The notes beneath the pieces were generated by a model, which worked only from the letters and a program-made list of their open reading frames with translations, had not been told where the DNA came from and made no database searches. From contig NZ_PVTE01000002.1 of the NCBI RefSeq assembly GCF_003002825.1, positions 124,001-188,000 of the forward strand: a DNA stretch of 64,000 bases, given 5' to 3'. The position numbers and the translations under genes are program-made. This DNA is from Spirosoma oryzae. GTDB lineage: Bacteria > Bacteroidota > Bacteroidia > Cytophagales > Spirosomataceae. This document shows positions 35,807 to 45,207 of this stretch, piece after piece; position 1 is the first letter of the stretch; each line of letters begins with the position of its first letter.

Positions 35807-37810
35807 ATGAAAATCAATACTTTACCTGCACTGCTGGTTGTTCTGGGGCTGACGGCGGGGCTTTCAGGCTGTAATTCGGCTTTGCAAGCTTATAAAAAAG
35901 GCGTCCGCCATTACGACGCCGGCGAATATAATCTGGCACTGACTCAGTTTGACAAGGCGTCGAAAGGCAACATCGATCCGGCCCGGCTGAATTACTACAT
36001 AGCTGAGTCGTACCGGCAGTCGAACCGCTTCGCCGAAGCCGCTCCCTTCTACCAGAAAGCCATCGACGCCAAGACGACCGAACCCAACGCCCATCTGTAC
36101 TACGGTTACGCGTTGAAGTCAGAAGGCCGGTACCCCGAGGCCCTGACCCAGTTGCAGCAGTTCGTTGCCGATGCACCGAAGAACACCGCAAAGCCAACGC
36201 TCGACAAGGCCCGACGGGAGGTCGAAACGCTCAAAGCGATCAACGTCATTGCCCAGAACAAGTCGCTGATTACGCTGAAAAACATGAACGGCCTGAATTC
36301 GCAGGGCGCTGAGTTTGCGCCGGTATTGAAAGGCGACGAGCTTGTGTTTACTGCTTCGCGTAAGGAGACGCAGTATAAAAACAACGGGCAGCAAATGCTC
36401 GGTCTGTACAAAGTAAAACTACCCGCTACCGACGAAACTGGCGCAACCTCACCAGTTGGGTCACCCGAGAAGTTCAGCACTAACGTCTATCAGGGCGACG
36501 TCAACGAAGGTACCCCGGCTTTCTCGAAAGACGGCAAGACGATGGTCTTTGCACGAGGCAACAACGGTAAACGTAAAGGTGGCCTGGATGTCGACCTCTA
36601 CCTAAGTCGGCTGGGCGAAGGCAATGTCTGGAGTCAGCCGCTGCGTCTGCCGATCAGCGATTCAACCGCCTGGGACGGCTCACCTGCTTTTTCGGGCGAC
36701 GGTAAGACGTTGTATTTTGCGTCTAATCGGGCCGGTGGGGCTGGTGGCATCGACCTCTACCGCACAAGCATCGACGCATCGGGGCGGTTTAGTCGTCCGG
36801 TCAACATGGGCCGTGACATCAACACCCCCGGCGACGAGATGTTCCCGTACGTTGGTCCCGACGCCAAGCTGTACTTCTCCTCCGACGGACATCCCGGTCT
36901 GGGTAAACTCGATGTCTTCGTCGCCACTCGTTCAGGGGGCGTCACGCGGGTTGAAAACATGGGACAGCCGATCAACTCCCCCGCCGATGACTTTGGTCTG
37001 ATCTACGTCAATCCGACGAAAGGGTATCTGGCTTCGAATCGGCCGGGCGGTAAGGGTGACGACGACATTTACTTTTTCCAGGAAGGTCCCGAACCCGATA
37101 CGACCACGACGATTGTTGGAAAGACCCCACCGGGCGGTCTTAAAACGGTTCGCTACTTCCTGGCTGGCACCGTATCAAGCAATGACACTCCGGTATCGCC
37201 ACTCGACTCGGCACGCGTACGTATTCTGGATGATGCGACAGGTGAGCCAATCGCCGAAGTGACGACCGGGCAGGCCGGCACGTTTGGCAAGTACCCGTTG
37301 CAGGAAGGGAAAGATTACACGATTCTGGCGGAGCGTAAGGGCTACCTGACCCGTCGGGAACCGTTTACAATGCAGGGCAAGAGCATTCCCCAGATTTTCC
37401 TGACCAAACCCCAGACCGATACGACGTTCAACGTCGCGATTCTGCTGGATAAGGGAACGCTCAACAAAACATTTGTGCTGGAGAATATCTACTACGACTT
37501 CGACAAGTTTAACATTCGCCCCGACGCGGCCGAAGAACTCGACAAGCTGGTAACAATCCTGAAAGACAACCCAACGCTAAAAATTGAACTGGGCTCGCAT
37601 ACGGATGCGCGTGCCAGCGATGCTTATAACACTAAACTATCGCAGAACCGGGCACAATCGGCTGTCGACTATATCGTCTCAAAAGGTGTTGACGCTAGTC
37701 GCATTACGGCTAAAGGATACGGTGAAACTCAGCTGGTTGTGAAAAACGCAAAGACTGAAGAGGAACATCAGCGCAACCGCCGGACCGAGTTCAAGATTCT
37801 GGCGATTTAA
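35807..37810 (+). CDS. PorE-like OmpA lipoprotein with TPR, propeller and CRD
   Basis: A 667-residue lipoprotein (LTAGLSGC lipobox). Domains in order: TPR repeats at about 25-140 (YYIAESYRQSNRFAEAAPFY), five PD40-type propeller blades at about 170-430 (AFSKDGKTMVFARG, AFSGDGKTLYFASNRAGG and others), a carboxypeptidase-regulatory-like domain (VRILDDATGEPIAEVTT) and a C-terminal OmpA domain (ELGSHTDARASD, HQRNRRTEFKILAI). This TPR-propeller-CRD-OmpA order is that of PorE of the type IX secretion system, which links the machine to peptidoglycan. Several paralogues exist in these genomes, so assignment to T9SS is tentative. Confidence 0.85.
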   Translation: MKINTLPALLVVLGLTAGLSGCNSALQAYKKGVRHYDAGEYNLALTQFDKASKGNIDPARLNYYIAESYRQSNRFAEAAPFYQKAIDAKTTEPNAHLYYGYALKSEGRYPEALTQLQQFVADAPKNTAKPTLDKARREVETLKAINVIAQNKSLITLKNMNGLNSQGAEFAPVLKGDELVFTASRKETQYKNNGQQMLGLYKVKLPATDETGATSPVGSPEKFSTNVYQGDVNEGTPAFSKDGKTMVFARGNNGKRKGGLDVDLYLSRLGEGNVWSQPLRLPISDSTAWDGSPAFSGDGKTLYFASNRAGGAGGIDLYRTSIDASGRFSRPVNMGRDINTPGDEMFPYVGPDAKLYFSSDGHPGLGKLDVFVATRSGGVTRVENMGQPINSPADDFGLIYVNPTKGYLASNRPGGKGDDDIYFFQEGPEPDTTTTIVGKTPPGGLKTVRYFLAGTVSSNDTPVSPLDSARVRILDDATGEPIAEVTTGQAGTFGKYPLQEGKDYTILAERKGYLTRREPFTMQGKSIPQIFLTKPQTDTTFNVAILLDKGTLNKTFVLENIYYDFDKFNIRPDAAEELDKLVTILKDNPTLKIELGSHTDARASDAYNTKLSQNRAQSAVDYIVSKGVDASRITAKGYGETQLVVKNAKTEEEHQRNRRTEFKILAI

Positions 37811-37820
37811 ACGAGTTAGC

Positions 37821-37884
37821 AAACAAGCAATCGGTTCATTTCGTAACGCCAAACGACGTTGTGAAATGAACCGATTGCTTGTTT
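37821..37884. terminator. Strong 22-bp hairpin after the PorE-like gene
   Basis: AAACAAGCAATCGGTTCATT and on (37821-37842) pairs perfectly with 37863-37884 across a 20-base loop, starting 11 bases past the stop codon of the PorE-like gene. Confidence 0.85.
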
Positions 37885-38022
37885 AGGAGAGTTATTTTAT
37901 CATCCCGAGCCTGCGACCTGGCCGGCCAGAGCGGGGATCTTCAATAAGCTACGGGGCCTGTTGCCCTTCCCGAAGATTCCTTCCTCCGTCGTAATGACAG
38001 AAGAGCGCAAACACAACCCCAA

Positions 38023-38991
38023 TCAGCTGAGAGCAGCCTGCATACCGTCGGGGTCCTCATCTGTTCGCGTTGGCAGGGTAAACGTGGCTGGTGCAGGCCT
38101 TACTGGCTGGGGTAATGACTGGACAATACCGTAGGCGGTACCAAGCCACCAAACTTTTAACGCAACCCGGCTCGCGATCAACACCTGCTGAACAACAAAC
38201 AGCACAGCGATCATCAGCCAGCCATCAACGGTTAGCAGACTTTCTAGAACGAAATACAGCGCGAAGCAGCCCGTTCCGATCAGGATGAACACGAGGTAGA
38301 GCCCGTACGTACGAAGCAAGTTGCGCAGGACCAATCGCCCGGCCTGACCGAACGCCCGGAAGGCCCCGTGCGCGTCATCGCGGAAGAGAATCAGTTTAGC
38401 GAAATCGCCGATGCACAGCAATAGCGTCGTTGTAAAGGCGAACAAGGCAAAGAAGACAAGGCTAACGCCGATTGTCTCCCGTTCGGTCTCGCTGTTACTG
38501 ACGGCGCTCCCAACCAGAATACCGATAATCAGCCAGATTACCGCCGTGACCAGTACAAACAGCAGCGTTACCCCGAACAATCGAAGCATCCGCCCCACAT
38601 ATTGACTACACCCGTCCCAGAAAAGCCCGGCCCGAAACCGACTGCCCATGCCGGCTGGTCGGCTTTGCAGGCTGCTGAGTTGCGCAAAACGCAGCAGAAT
38701 CCCCCCCGTCAGGAAAATGGTCAGGAACAGGTAGGTCAGGTTCAACCAGCGGACCATACCGAAAACGGCTTTGACAGCCGCCCCGCTCCGATTCATAAAA
38801 TCAGAAACGATGGTATAGTCAAAGCCGGTTAACAGCTTCAGAAAAGCCAGTGAGTTTTGGTCTTCAGTCGTCAGCGTGCCGTACATGGGCAGCGCCACCA
38901 GCAGGGCCAACCCCAGCGTCAGGCCATAAATCAAGCCCACCATCGGCAGGGAAGCCAATGTCTGTCGCCACGCGAGGGTACAATGTTTCAT
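38023..38991 (-). CDS. Polytopic membrane protein of unknown function
   Basis: A 322-residue protein with about six hydrophobic helices (for example MVGLIYGLTLGLALLVALPM and GVTLLFVLVTAVIWLIIGIL) and a charged, proline-rich tail. I do not recognise the family. Its ATG overlaps the nuoB stop (TGATG), so it is translationally coupled to nuoB. It could be an accessory or simply the next gene in the transcript. Confidence 0.7.
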   Translation of the reverse strand: MKHCTLAWRQTLASLPMVGLIYGLTLGLALLVALPMYGTLTTEDQNSLAFLKLLTGFDYTIVSDFMNRSGAAVKAVFGMVRWLNLTYLFLTIFLTGGILLRFAQLSSLQSRPAGMGSRFRAGLFWDGCSQYVGRMLRLFGVTLLFVLVTAVIWLIIGILVGSAVSNSETERETIGVSLVFFALFAFTTTLLLCIGDFAKLILFRDDAHGAFRAFGQAGRLVLRNLLRTYGLYLVFILIGTGCFALYFVLESLLTVDGWLMIAVLFVVQQVLIASRVALKVWWLGTAYGIVQSLPQPVRPAPATFTLPTRTDEDPDGMQAALS

Positions 38992-39527
38992 CAGGAGCGG
39001 AGCCGAAGATCGTCTGATTCAGCCGGTTTGTCGTCCGAAAGTACGATTTCTTTGGTACCCAGCAGCGGGTGTTCCGTGCGGATTTTCTCCTGTAGTTTCA
39101 AGAACCCATCAATCAGGGCTTCGGGGCGCGGGGGACAACCGGGGACGTACACATCTACCGGAATAATCCGATCGACGCCTTTCACAACATGATAACCATG
39201 CTGCCAGTACGGGCCGCCACAGTTTGAGCAGGAACCCATCGAGATCACGTAACGTGGTTCGGCCATCTGCTCGTACAGTCGCCGGATACGGTCCGCCATT
39301 TTATAGGTTACCGTTCCCGACACAATCATAATATCGGCTTGCCGGGGGGACGGGCGGGGAAAGATACCAAACCGTTCGAGGTCATAGTTCGACGCCATAG
39401 CCCCCATCATCTCAATGGCACAGCAAGCCAACCCAAAGGTCAACGGCCAGAGCGATTTCTCTCGCGACCAGTTGAGCAATTCTTCAGAGCGGATCAGAAT
39501 CACGCCCGTATCGCCGGATTTATCCAT
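38991..39527 (-). CDS. nuoB: NADH-quinone oxidoreductase subunit B
   Basis: A 178-residue complex I subunit carrying iron-sulfur cluster N2, the last cluster before quinone. Cluster cysteines are in [20 protein letters not shown] and [12 protein letters not shown]. The start [20 protein letters not shown] is chosen over the longer frame, whose extra N-terminus reads through the AT-rich spacer. Preceded by nuoA; subunits C-N are not in the window. Confidence 0.95.
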   Translation of the reverse strand: MDKSGDTGVILIRSEELLNWSREKSLWPLTFGLACCAIEMMGAMASNYDLERFGIFPRPSPRQADIMIVSGTVTYKMADRIRRLYEQMAEPRYVISMGSCSNCGGPYWQHGYHVVKGVDRIIPVDVYVPGCPPRPEALIDGFLKLQEKIRTEHPLLGTKEIVLSDDKPAESDDLRLRS

Positions 39528-39617
39528 ATTGATGGATTGAGTAATTGAATGACAGAATGATTGAATAATAAGTGGTTGACACATTCTATCTTTCAATCAT
39601 TTAACCACTCAATCACT
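39528..39617. repeat. AT-rich imperfect palindrome in the nuoA-nuoB spacer
   Basis: The spacer is built of degenerate short words: ATTGAGTAATTGAATGACAG on one side and CAATCATTTAACCACTCAAT on the other, which pair imperfectly (AGTGGTTGA against its complement TTAACCACT, and several ATTGA/TCAAT units). It may lower nuoB expression relative to nuoA or be a decayed repeat element. Confidence 0.4.
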
Positions 39618-40082
39618 TCATTTGAATCGTTCATTTACTTGTTTATACAAGTCCATCGGCACCTTAGTTTCCACGGTCGGGAGTTTCGGCTGGGGCTTCA
39701 CCCAGTCGAGGTAGCCTTTCGCCCAGACATAAGCCAGCCCGAGCGCCAGCACGACGACGAATAGAATCACTTCCGTCAGGGCAAACCAGCCCCAGCGCCC
39801 GCCCGTTGCCTCGATCAGCCGCGCCTGTCCGAATACCGTTGCCCACGGGAATAAAAAGACCAGTTCGACATCGAACAGCACAAATACCAGCGCCACCACG
39901 TAGAACCGGATATTGAACTGAATATTGGCGTTGCCGACCGGCTCTTCCCCCGATTCGTACGTGCTGTTCTTCTCGATGTTAGGTCGGTCAGGGCGCAGGA
40001 ATCGCGCACCGAACAAGACCAGCGCGATGAAGGCGAAGGCCGCCAGAATAAACAACAGCAGCGTACCGAAGTCGGAAAGCAT
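39618..40082 (-). CDS. nuoA: NADH-quinone oxidoreductase subunit A
   Basis: A 154-residue complex I membrane subunit with three helices. Conserved features are [20 protein letters not shown], the family signature, and [16 protein letters not shown], with the acidic residues of the proton path. The start at 40082 ([16 protein letters not shown]) is preferred. First gene of the nuoA-nuoB pair. Confidence 0.95.
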   Translation of the reverse strand: MLSDFGTLLLFILAAFAFIALVLFGARFLRPDRPNIEKNSTYESGEEPVGNANIQFNIRFYVVALVFVLFDVELVFLFPWATVFGQARLIEATGGRWGWFALTEVILFVVVLALGLAYVWAKGYLDWVKPQPKLPTVETKVPMDLYKQVNERFK

Positions 40083-40183
40083 AATCGGTGTACAATGGTA
40101 TCTAGTTTGCAGTTTTCGGTGGGTCATCGTCCAGTGGCCAGCCCATCGAGTACCGTATGACGGTTCACCGTAAACCGTAACTC

Positions 40184-40798
40184 TTACTTCTTTTTCTTCG
40201 GATACAGATTGTACACGATAGCTGCCTGGAGTACGCGGTTGTAATAGTTGGCACCAGCTTCAGGCGACACGTTGTTGAAGCCATAGATGTAGCGCAGGTG
40301 CAGGCTAAACTTGTCGGCCATGTCAAGAAAGTCGTAATGAATACCCAGCACAGCGCCGACATCGGTTTTTGCGCCCGGCCCGCCCGACTGACCCGCCGTC
40401 AGTGCGTAACTAAACTCCGGCCCCGCCTGAATGGTCAGTCCTTCGGTAGGAATGTAGCCGAGCAGCAGGGGCACGCTCACGTACGGATACGCAATTTTCG
40501 TCGTCGACCGGTTTCCCCCCGCTACTTCAGCCTGAAACGTGGCTCCTTTCATCGACAACAGGACTTCGGGCTGGGCCACGAACTTGTTGATGCGATACCG
40601 GTACATACCGCCCAGGGTAAAATCGAGCCGTTGTTTGGGAATGTTGGCGGTAGTACCTGAGATACTGATCCGGTTGAAGTTTGCGCCCACTTTCAGGCCG
40701 AAATGCCCGCCGTATGGCTTGTTACTTTGCGCTTGGCTTATGAGTGGAGTTGCCAGCGTGAGAAGCACGGCAAAAACGAGCAGTCGATGTGTATGCAT
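40184..40798 (-). CDS. Outer membrane beta-barrel protein (PorT-like)
   Basis: A 204-residue protein with a signal peptide ending ISQAQS. The mature sequence shows alternating beta strands ([52 protein letters not shown]) of the eight-stranded outer-membrane beta-barrel family PF13568. Such proteins are abundant in Bacteroidota and of mostly unknown role. Ends in a lysine-rich tail. Confidence 0.8.
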   Translation of the reverse strand: MHTHRLLVFAVLLTLATPLISQAQSNKPYGGHFGLKVGANFNRISISGTTANIPKQRLDFTLGGMYRYRINKFVAQPEVLLSMKGATFQAEVAGGNRSTTKIAYPYVSVPLLLGYIPTEGLTIQAGPEFSYALTAGQSGGPGAKTDVGAVLGIHYDFLDMADKFSLHLRYIYGFNNVSPEAGANYYNRVLQAAIVYNLYPKKKK

Positions 40799-40921
40799 AC
40801 GGGATAATTTACGAAAGTGGTTCCGTTCGATAACGCGCTTTCATCCCGTAAAATTGGTTTAAAAAAAGTTAAGAACGCCTTTATCCTGTCTCCGTCGCAC
40901 CGCTTTATCGGCACCTACTAG

Positions 40922-41482
40922 TTAGTTCAGACTAGGGTCGGCTGGGTAGTGCGCGATCGTTCGGTACATCCCTCCCATGCGATTCAGTACGTCACGCCAG
41001 AAGTCTGGCGCGGGCGTTTCAAACAGGAACTCGGCATCGGCACGGGTAACAATCCACGATTTATGACGAATCTCACTGGTGAGCTGCCCGCCATCCCAGC
41101 CAGAATAGCCGAGAAAAAACCGGATATCCTGCTCGGTTAGCGTTCCCATGTTGACGGCCTGTTTTACCTGCTCAAAATCACCGCTCCAGTACAGCCCTTC
41201 ATCCACCAGAATCGACCCTTCGATCAGGTCCGGGCGACGGTGGATGAAGTGAAGCGTGTTTTGCTGCACCGGTCCACCGACAAACAACGGCAGATCGGCG
41301 TAAACGTCTTCCAGCACATCACTCAGTTGCAAATCCGTTGCCTGATTCATGATCAGTCCAAACGTACCGGCAGGGCTGTATTCACAGATCAGCACGACAC
41401 TGCGATCAAAATTACCATCACCCAGGAAAGGCTCGGCAACGAGTAAGCTTCCTGTTGATACAGTGACCTTGTTTGTATCCAT
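40922..41482 (-). CDS. YqgE/AlgH family protein (DUF179)
   Basis: A 186-residue cytoplasmic protein of the YqgE/AlgH family. Start at 41482 chosen. The signature GSLLVAEPFLGDGNFDRSVV, GLIMNQATDLQLSDVL and LFVGGPVQQNTLHFIHR are all present. Function is not settled; AlgH has been linked to transcription regulation in Pseudomonas. Confidence 0.9.
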   Translation of the reverse strand: MDTNKVTVSTGSLLVAEPFLGDGNFDRSVVLICEYSPAGTFGLIMNQATDLQLSDVLEDVYADLPLFVGGPVQQNTLHFIHRRPDLIEGSILVDEGLYWSGDFEQVKQAVNMGTLTEQDIRFFLGYSGWDGGQLTSEIRHKSWIVTRADAEFLFETPAPDFWRDVLNRMGGMYRTIAHYPADPSLN

Positions 41483-41541
41483 AGGGTTAATAGTCAAGAA
41501 CGAACGTCGATATACAGCCGCCCGTTACGTCGTTAGTGGCC

Positions 41542-41572
41542 AAAAATCAATGCACAATACAATTTTGCATTG
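41542..41572 (-). terminator. Weak terminator of the DUF4230 gene
   Basis: CAATGCA (41548-41554) and TGCATTG (41566-41572) form a short stem; on the minus strand it is followed by five T residues. It lies just past the DUF4230 stop codon. Confidence 0.5.
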
Positions 41573-41573
41573 G

Positions 41574-42164
41574 CTAGTCAAACTGTAGGCTTACTTTTTT
41601 TCCAGATATACGCTCCAGTAACGGTCGCAGCATCTGATTTGCATTCGCGCGGGTTTGTGTAAGTATACCACTCGTCAGTGCCGACTGTTTGATCTGTCGT
41701 TCTGCCTGCCGGTACGCGTCGCTTACCAACTGTGACTCGTCCAGGAATGCGAAGTGAGTATCGTATACCCTCGACCGATCGTGATTAACCTTCCAGCCGC
41801 ACAATTCCGGCTGTGGCAGTCGAATAGTAATCGAATCTGCATCCGTCTGTATATCGTCTGCCCGAACCTGCGTCAGGTCGATACATCCCGTCGCTTCGCC
41901 CTCCACGATCAGTACCGCATTAGCGTTCGGCAACAGCATGTTAACCTGCTCGTGTTCAACGATGTCTTTGAATGTATATTTTACCAGTTCGAGTCGTCCC
42001 AGCGCTGTTACTTCTTTCAGGATAATGTGCTGTGTCGTCTGCTTATCCCGTCGAAAGCGGCTCAATGATTCCAGACCGCGAACCTGCTCCCAGACAGCAA
42101 TTAGTCCGGCAATAATCAGCGCAATCATACCGAACCGAAGAAGTACATTTAGTAAACGAGCCAT
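41574..42164 (-). CDS. DUF4230 membrane-anchored protein
   Basis: A 196-residue protein with one N-terminal membrane helix (MIALIIAGLIAVW) and a soluble domain of the DUF4230 family (LELVKYTFKDIVEHEQ, then ITIRLPQPELCG and the long C-terminal helix QAERQIKQSALTSGILTQTR). Function unknown. Confidence 0.75.
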   Translation of the reverse strand: MARLLNVLLRFGMIALIIAGLIAVWEQVRGLESLSRFRRDKQTTQHIILKEVTALGRLELVKYTFKDIVEHEQVNMLLPNANAVLIVEGEATGCIDLTQVRADDIQTDADSITIRLPQPELCGWKVNHDRSRVYDTHFAFLDESQLVSDAYRQAERQIKQSALTSGILTQTRANANQMLRPLLERISGKKVSLQFD

Positions 42165-42301
42165 GTGCCGTATGAGCCGGTAATCTGTGTAATGATTTCC
42201 CTAGCAAATTACTGTTGTGAATACACTAGTAACGAAAAGTAACGACCCAATCGGTTAGCACGCACCCTCGTTTTTACACAATTTCGTAACCCCAAAGCAA
42301 C

Positions 42302-42336
42302 CGAAAGCCCGAGCAGGCTTCCTGCTCGGGCTTTCG
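42302..42336. terminator. Strong hairpin after hemA
   Basis: CGAAAGCCCGAGCAGG (42302-42317) pairs perfectly with CCTGCTCGGGCTTTCG (42321-42336) over a 3-base loop, 24 bases past the hemA stop. Confidence 0.85.
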
Positions 42337-42359
42337 AATATGGCCATGATTAAGTCGGG

Positions 42360-43658
42360 TTACACGAAGCGCTTCGGCTCGTCTACCGTCTGATTTTCGA
42401 GATCGAACAGGTCATTCAATACATCGATGAGCGTTTCGGCTTCACCACGTTTGCAAGCCGCCTTCAGTTGCAATACCGGCAGTTTGATGATCTTCTGCAT
42501 GATACCTTTCGTGATTCGGTCGATCTTTTCCGACTCGTCGGGTGTCAGGTGTTTGATGTGCCGGGCAATCTCATCGCGACGAATCTGCTCCAGCGCATTT
42601 TTCAGCTTGTTGATCGTCGGCGATACCATCATCTCCTTCGACCAGTCACCAAACTCCGTCGTTGCCTGGGTGATAATTGCTTCTACCTGCGGAACCGCAG
42701 CCAAACGCCGATTTAAGGCTTCATCGGCCCGGCTTTGAATATGATCAATGTTATAAACCAGGACGCCCGGAAGCTGCTCAATAGCGGCATCGATACTGCG
42801 AGGCACCGACAGATCGATGAAGTATTTATACGTCAGTACGGTCAGCCCCGTCAGAAACTGGGGTGTAATCAGCGGCTCGTCGCGCTGCACCGACGAAATG
42901 ATAACGTCGGCCCGCTGAATTTCTTCCGTCAGCTGCGCCCAATCGGCCACACGGTACTCGGTTCCTTCGGCCAGTACTTCCGCTTTCGACCGCGTGCGGT
43001 TGATGAGCGTCAGGTTTCCCAGCTTGCGGGCATCGAGGTTACGAAACACGTCGGTTCCGATTTCGCCAAGTCCTACAACCAGAATGTTCGGCGTCACCTG
43101 AACACTCATCAGCTCGTCGATCAGCTCAACAGCGGCATAGGATACCGATGCTGCACCATCGCGGAATGATGTTTCCTGAGCAACCCGCTTGTTGGTGAAG
43201 AAGATCGTGTGCATCAGCCGATGCAGAAACGGACCGGCCATGTCAAGATCTGCAGACCACTGGTAGGACTGCTTCACCTGGTTAGGAATCTGCATATCGC
43301 CTACCACCTGTGAATGAAGGCCGGTGCAGACTTCAAACAGATGCCGGACAGCATCGTCGTGGTTGGCAAATACGTCGAAATAAGGCAGGTAATTGTCGGT
43401 ATCGGTCAGGCCTTTCTCGATCAGCAATAGCCGGATGATGTCGGTGCTGATGTCAGTTTCTGTACTGGCGGGATCGAAGGCGTAGTATACCTCGGTCCGG
43501 TTACAGGTTGAAATGACGAGCAGATCGGTCAGGGCGAAAAAATCCCGCAACCGAAGCATGAAACGCCTGGCTTCCTCTTCGTTCAGTGCAATTAGGTCGC
43601 GTACCTGAAGCGGTGCTGTTTTGTACGACAGACTAATCGAGCGGAAGGTATTTAACAT
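42360..43658 (-). CDS. hemA: Glutamyl-tRNA reductase
   Basis: A 432-residue enzyme for the first step of C5-pathway heme synthesis, reducing glutamyl-tRNA to glutamate-1-semialdehyde. The catalytic cysteine is in ISTCNRTEVYY, the NADPH site is LVVGLGEIGTDVF, and the C-terminal dimerisation helix is present. The ATG at 43658 is taken because the family N-terminus (FRSISLSYKTAPLQVR) follows. It supplies precursors for the hemes of the oxidase operon at 51-64 kb. Confidence 0.93.
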   Translation of the reverse strand: MLNTFRSISLSYKTAPLQVRDLIALNEEEARRFMLRLRDFFALTDLLVISTCNRTEVYYAFDPASTETDISTDIIRLLLIEKGLTDTDNYLPYFDVFANHDDAVRHLFEVCTGLHSQVVGDMQIPNQVKQSYQWSADLDMAGPFLHRLMHTIFFTNKRVAQETSFRDGAASVSYAAVELIDELMSVQVTPNILVVGLGEIGTDVFRNLDARKLGNLTLINRTRSKAEVLAEGTEYRVADWAQLTEEIQRADVIISSVQRDEPLITPQFLTGLTVLTYKYFIDLSVPRSIDAAIEQLPGVLVYNIDHIQSRADEALNRRLAAVPQVEAIITQATTEFGDWSKEMMVSPTINKLKNALEQIRRDEIARHIKHLTPDESEKIDRITKGIMQKIIKLPVLQLKAACKRGEAETLIDVLNDLFDLENQTVDEPKRFV

Positions 43659-43997
43659 GGTAACAGAACGCGCTAAATGGCCATCGGCCAACACAAAATT
43701 ACGCCACAAATACCGGAGATAGAAACAGGCGACCCGTAGCTTTCCTTTATTTAGAATCCATCCAAACTACTCGCAACTGTCTCGACAGAATCCTATTTAC
43801 AGGTACAACAGCCGGGTATCCTCAGACGTTCGGATGGCGCATCATTTACACCTATTTTGTCGTTTTATTGTTACTAAAGTCACGTCCCTTTCATCACCGG
43901 TTAAGTCGTATACCGACTATCCGTAAGTTTGTAACAAACCACATGGGTTTCTCCTGAACGACAGCCCAATCAAGCGATCGTTCAACCCAGTAGGCAT
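43659..43997. promoter_or_regulatory. Divergent promoter region between hemA and histidine kinase
   Basis: 339 bases without a gene. A TAATTTTG element on the minus strand (43694-43701) faces hemA, and TAAGTTTG on the plus strand (43924-43931) faces the kinase; GTTTGTAACAAAC at 43927-43939 is a palindrome overlapping the latter and could bind a regulator. Nothing else recognised. Confidence 0.45.
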
Positions 43998-45188
43998 ATG
44001 CTGAAATCGTTCGATATTTATAATCAGAACAACGTCCTCAAGATCATTGTCGCGTTGAATCTGCTGTTAGTCGGTACTGGGTCGCTGTTATACACCAATC
44101 GCCTGATCGAAAAGCTGGAGCTCCGCGAGCAGCAATACGTCAAGCTTTACGCTAACAGCATTGCGTATCTGGTCGACCCCAGCCACATCAACTCCGGCGA
44201 CCTTACATTCGTCACGAGCGAGATTCTAGAAGCGAACAAAACGATTCCGGCCATCTACGTCGACCCGAACGGTGAAATCGCCAAGCCCAATAACATTACC
44301 CTCGCCACTGGCCTAACCGTCGACGAAACGCAGCGTGAACTCCGTAGTATTATCGCCGATATGCGTAAACGGCATGCACCGGTAATTGTCGAGATGGGAA
44401 ATGGCGAGCGGGGCCTGGTTTACTACGACAATTCGCCCCTGCTCCGGCAGCTTACTTACTTCCCCTATGCCCTGTTGACAATTCTGCTGGCGCTGGGGAT
44501 ACTGGCTTACCTGGCGTTTAGTTCATCGCGCCGGGCCGAGCAGAACCGGGTATGGGTTGGCCTGGCCAAAGAAACGGCTCATCAGTTGGGAACCCCCCTC
44601 TCGTCGCTAATGGCGTGGGTCGAATACATGCGGTCCGACCCGGATCAGTATGATGTGTCGATTACCGACGAGATCGAAAAAGACGTCAACCGGCTGGAAA
44701 CGATTACCGCCCGTTTCTCAAGCATCGGTTCTGTTCCGACCCTGAAGGAAGAAAACATCAACGAAACAGTCAGCCAGCTGACCGATTACCTGTCGAGACG
44801 TATCTCGACCAAAGTAAAGATGAGTTTGGCCAGTCAGCTACCTGCCGAGAAAACCGTACAGATCAACCGGCTGCTATTCGAGTGGGTGATCGAGAATATC
44901 TGTAAAAATGCGGTCGACGCCATGAAAGGCGTTGGTGAACTACGGCTCAACATGCAGGCCTTGCCTAATCAGCGGATCGCTATCGACATTACAGACACTG
45001 GCAAAGGCATTTCGAAGGCCAACATGCAGAAGGTGTTCAATCCCGGTTTTAGCACCAAGAAGCGCGGTTGGGGGTTGGGGCTGACGCTTGCCAAGCGGAT
45101 CATCGAAGAATACCACAACGGCAAGTTGTTCGTCAAAAGCTCGGAAGTAGGCAAGGGAACGACGTTTCGGATTGTCCTTAACGAATAG
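43998..45188 (+). CDS. Sensor histidine kinase, orphan
   Basis: A 396-residue membrane kinase. One helix at about 12-35, a periplasmic domain of about 115 residues, a second helix at 155-175 (FPYALLTILLALGILAYLAF), then DHp with the H-box KETAHQLGTPLSSL and a HATPase with N-box (ENICKNAVDAMK), G1 (DTGKGI) and G2 (GWGLGL). No response regulator is adjacent, so its partner lies elsewhere. A signal cannot be predicted. Confidence 0.9.
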   Translation: MLKSFDIYNQNNVLKIIVALNLLLVGTGSLLYTNRLIEKLELREQQYVKLYANSIAYLVDPSHINSGDLTFVTSEILEANKTIPAIYVDPNGEIAKPNNITLATGLTVDETQRELRSIIADMRKRHAPVIVEMGNGERGLVYYDNSPLLRQLTYFPYALLTILLALGILAYLAFSSSRRAEQNRVWVGLAKETAHQLGTPLSSLMAWVEYMRSDPDQYDVSITDEIEKDVNRLETITARFSSIGSVPTLKEENINETVSQLTDYLSRRISTKVKMSLASQLPAEKTVQINRLLFEWVIENICKNAVDAMKGVGELRLNMQALPNQRIAIDITDTGKGISKANMQKVFNPGFSTKKRGWGLGLTLAKRIIEEYHNGKLFVKSSEVGKGTTFRIVLNE

Positions 45189-45207
45189 CCGTTCCCGTTA
45201 GCGCCTG

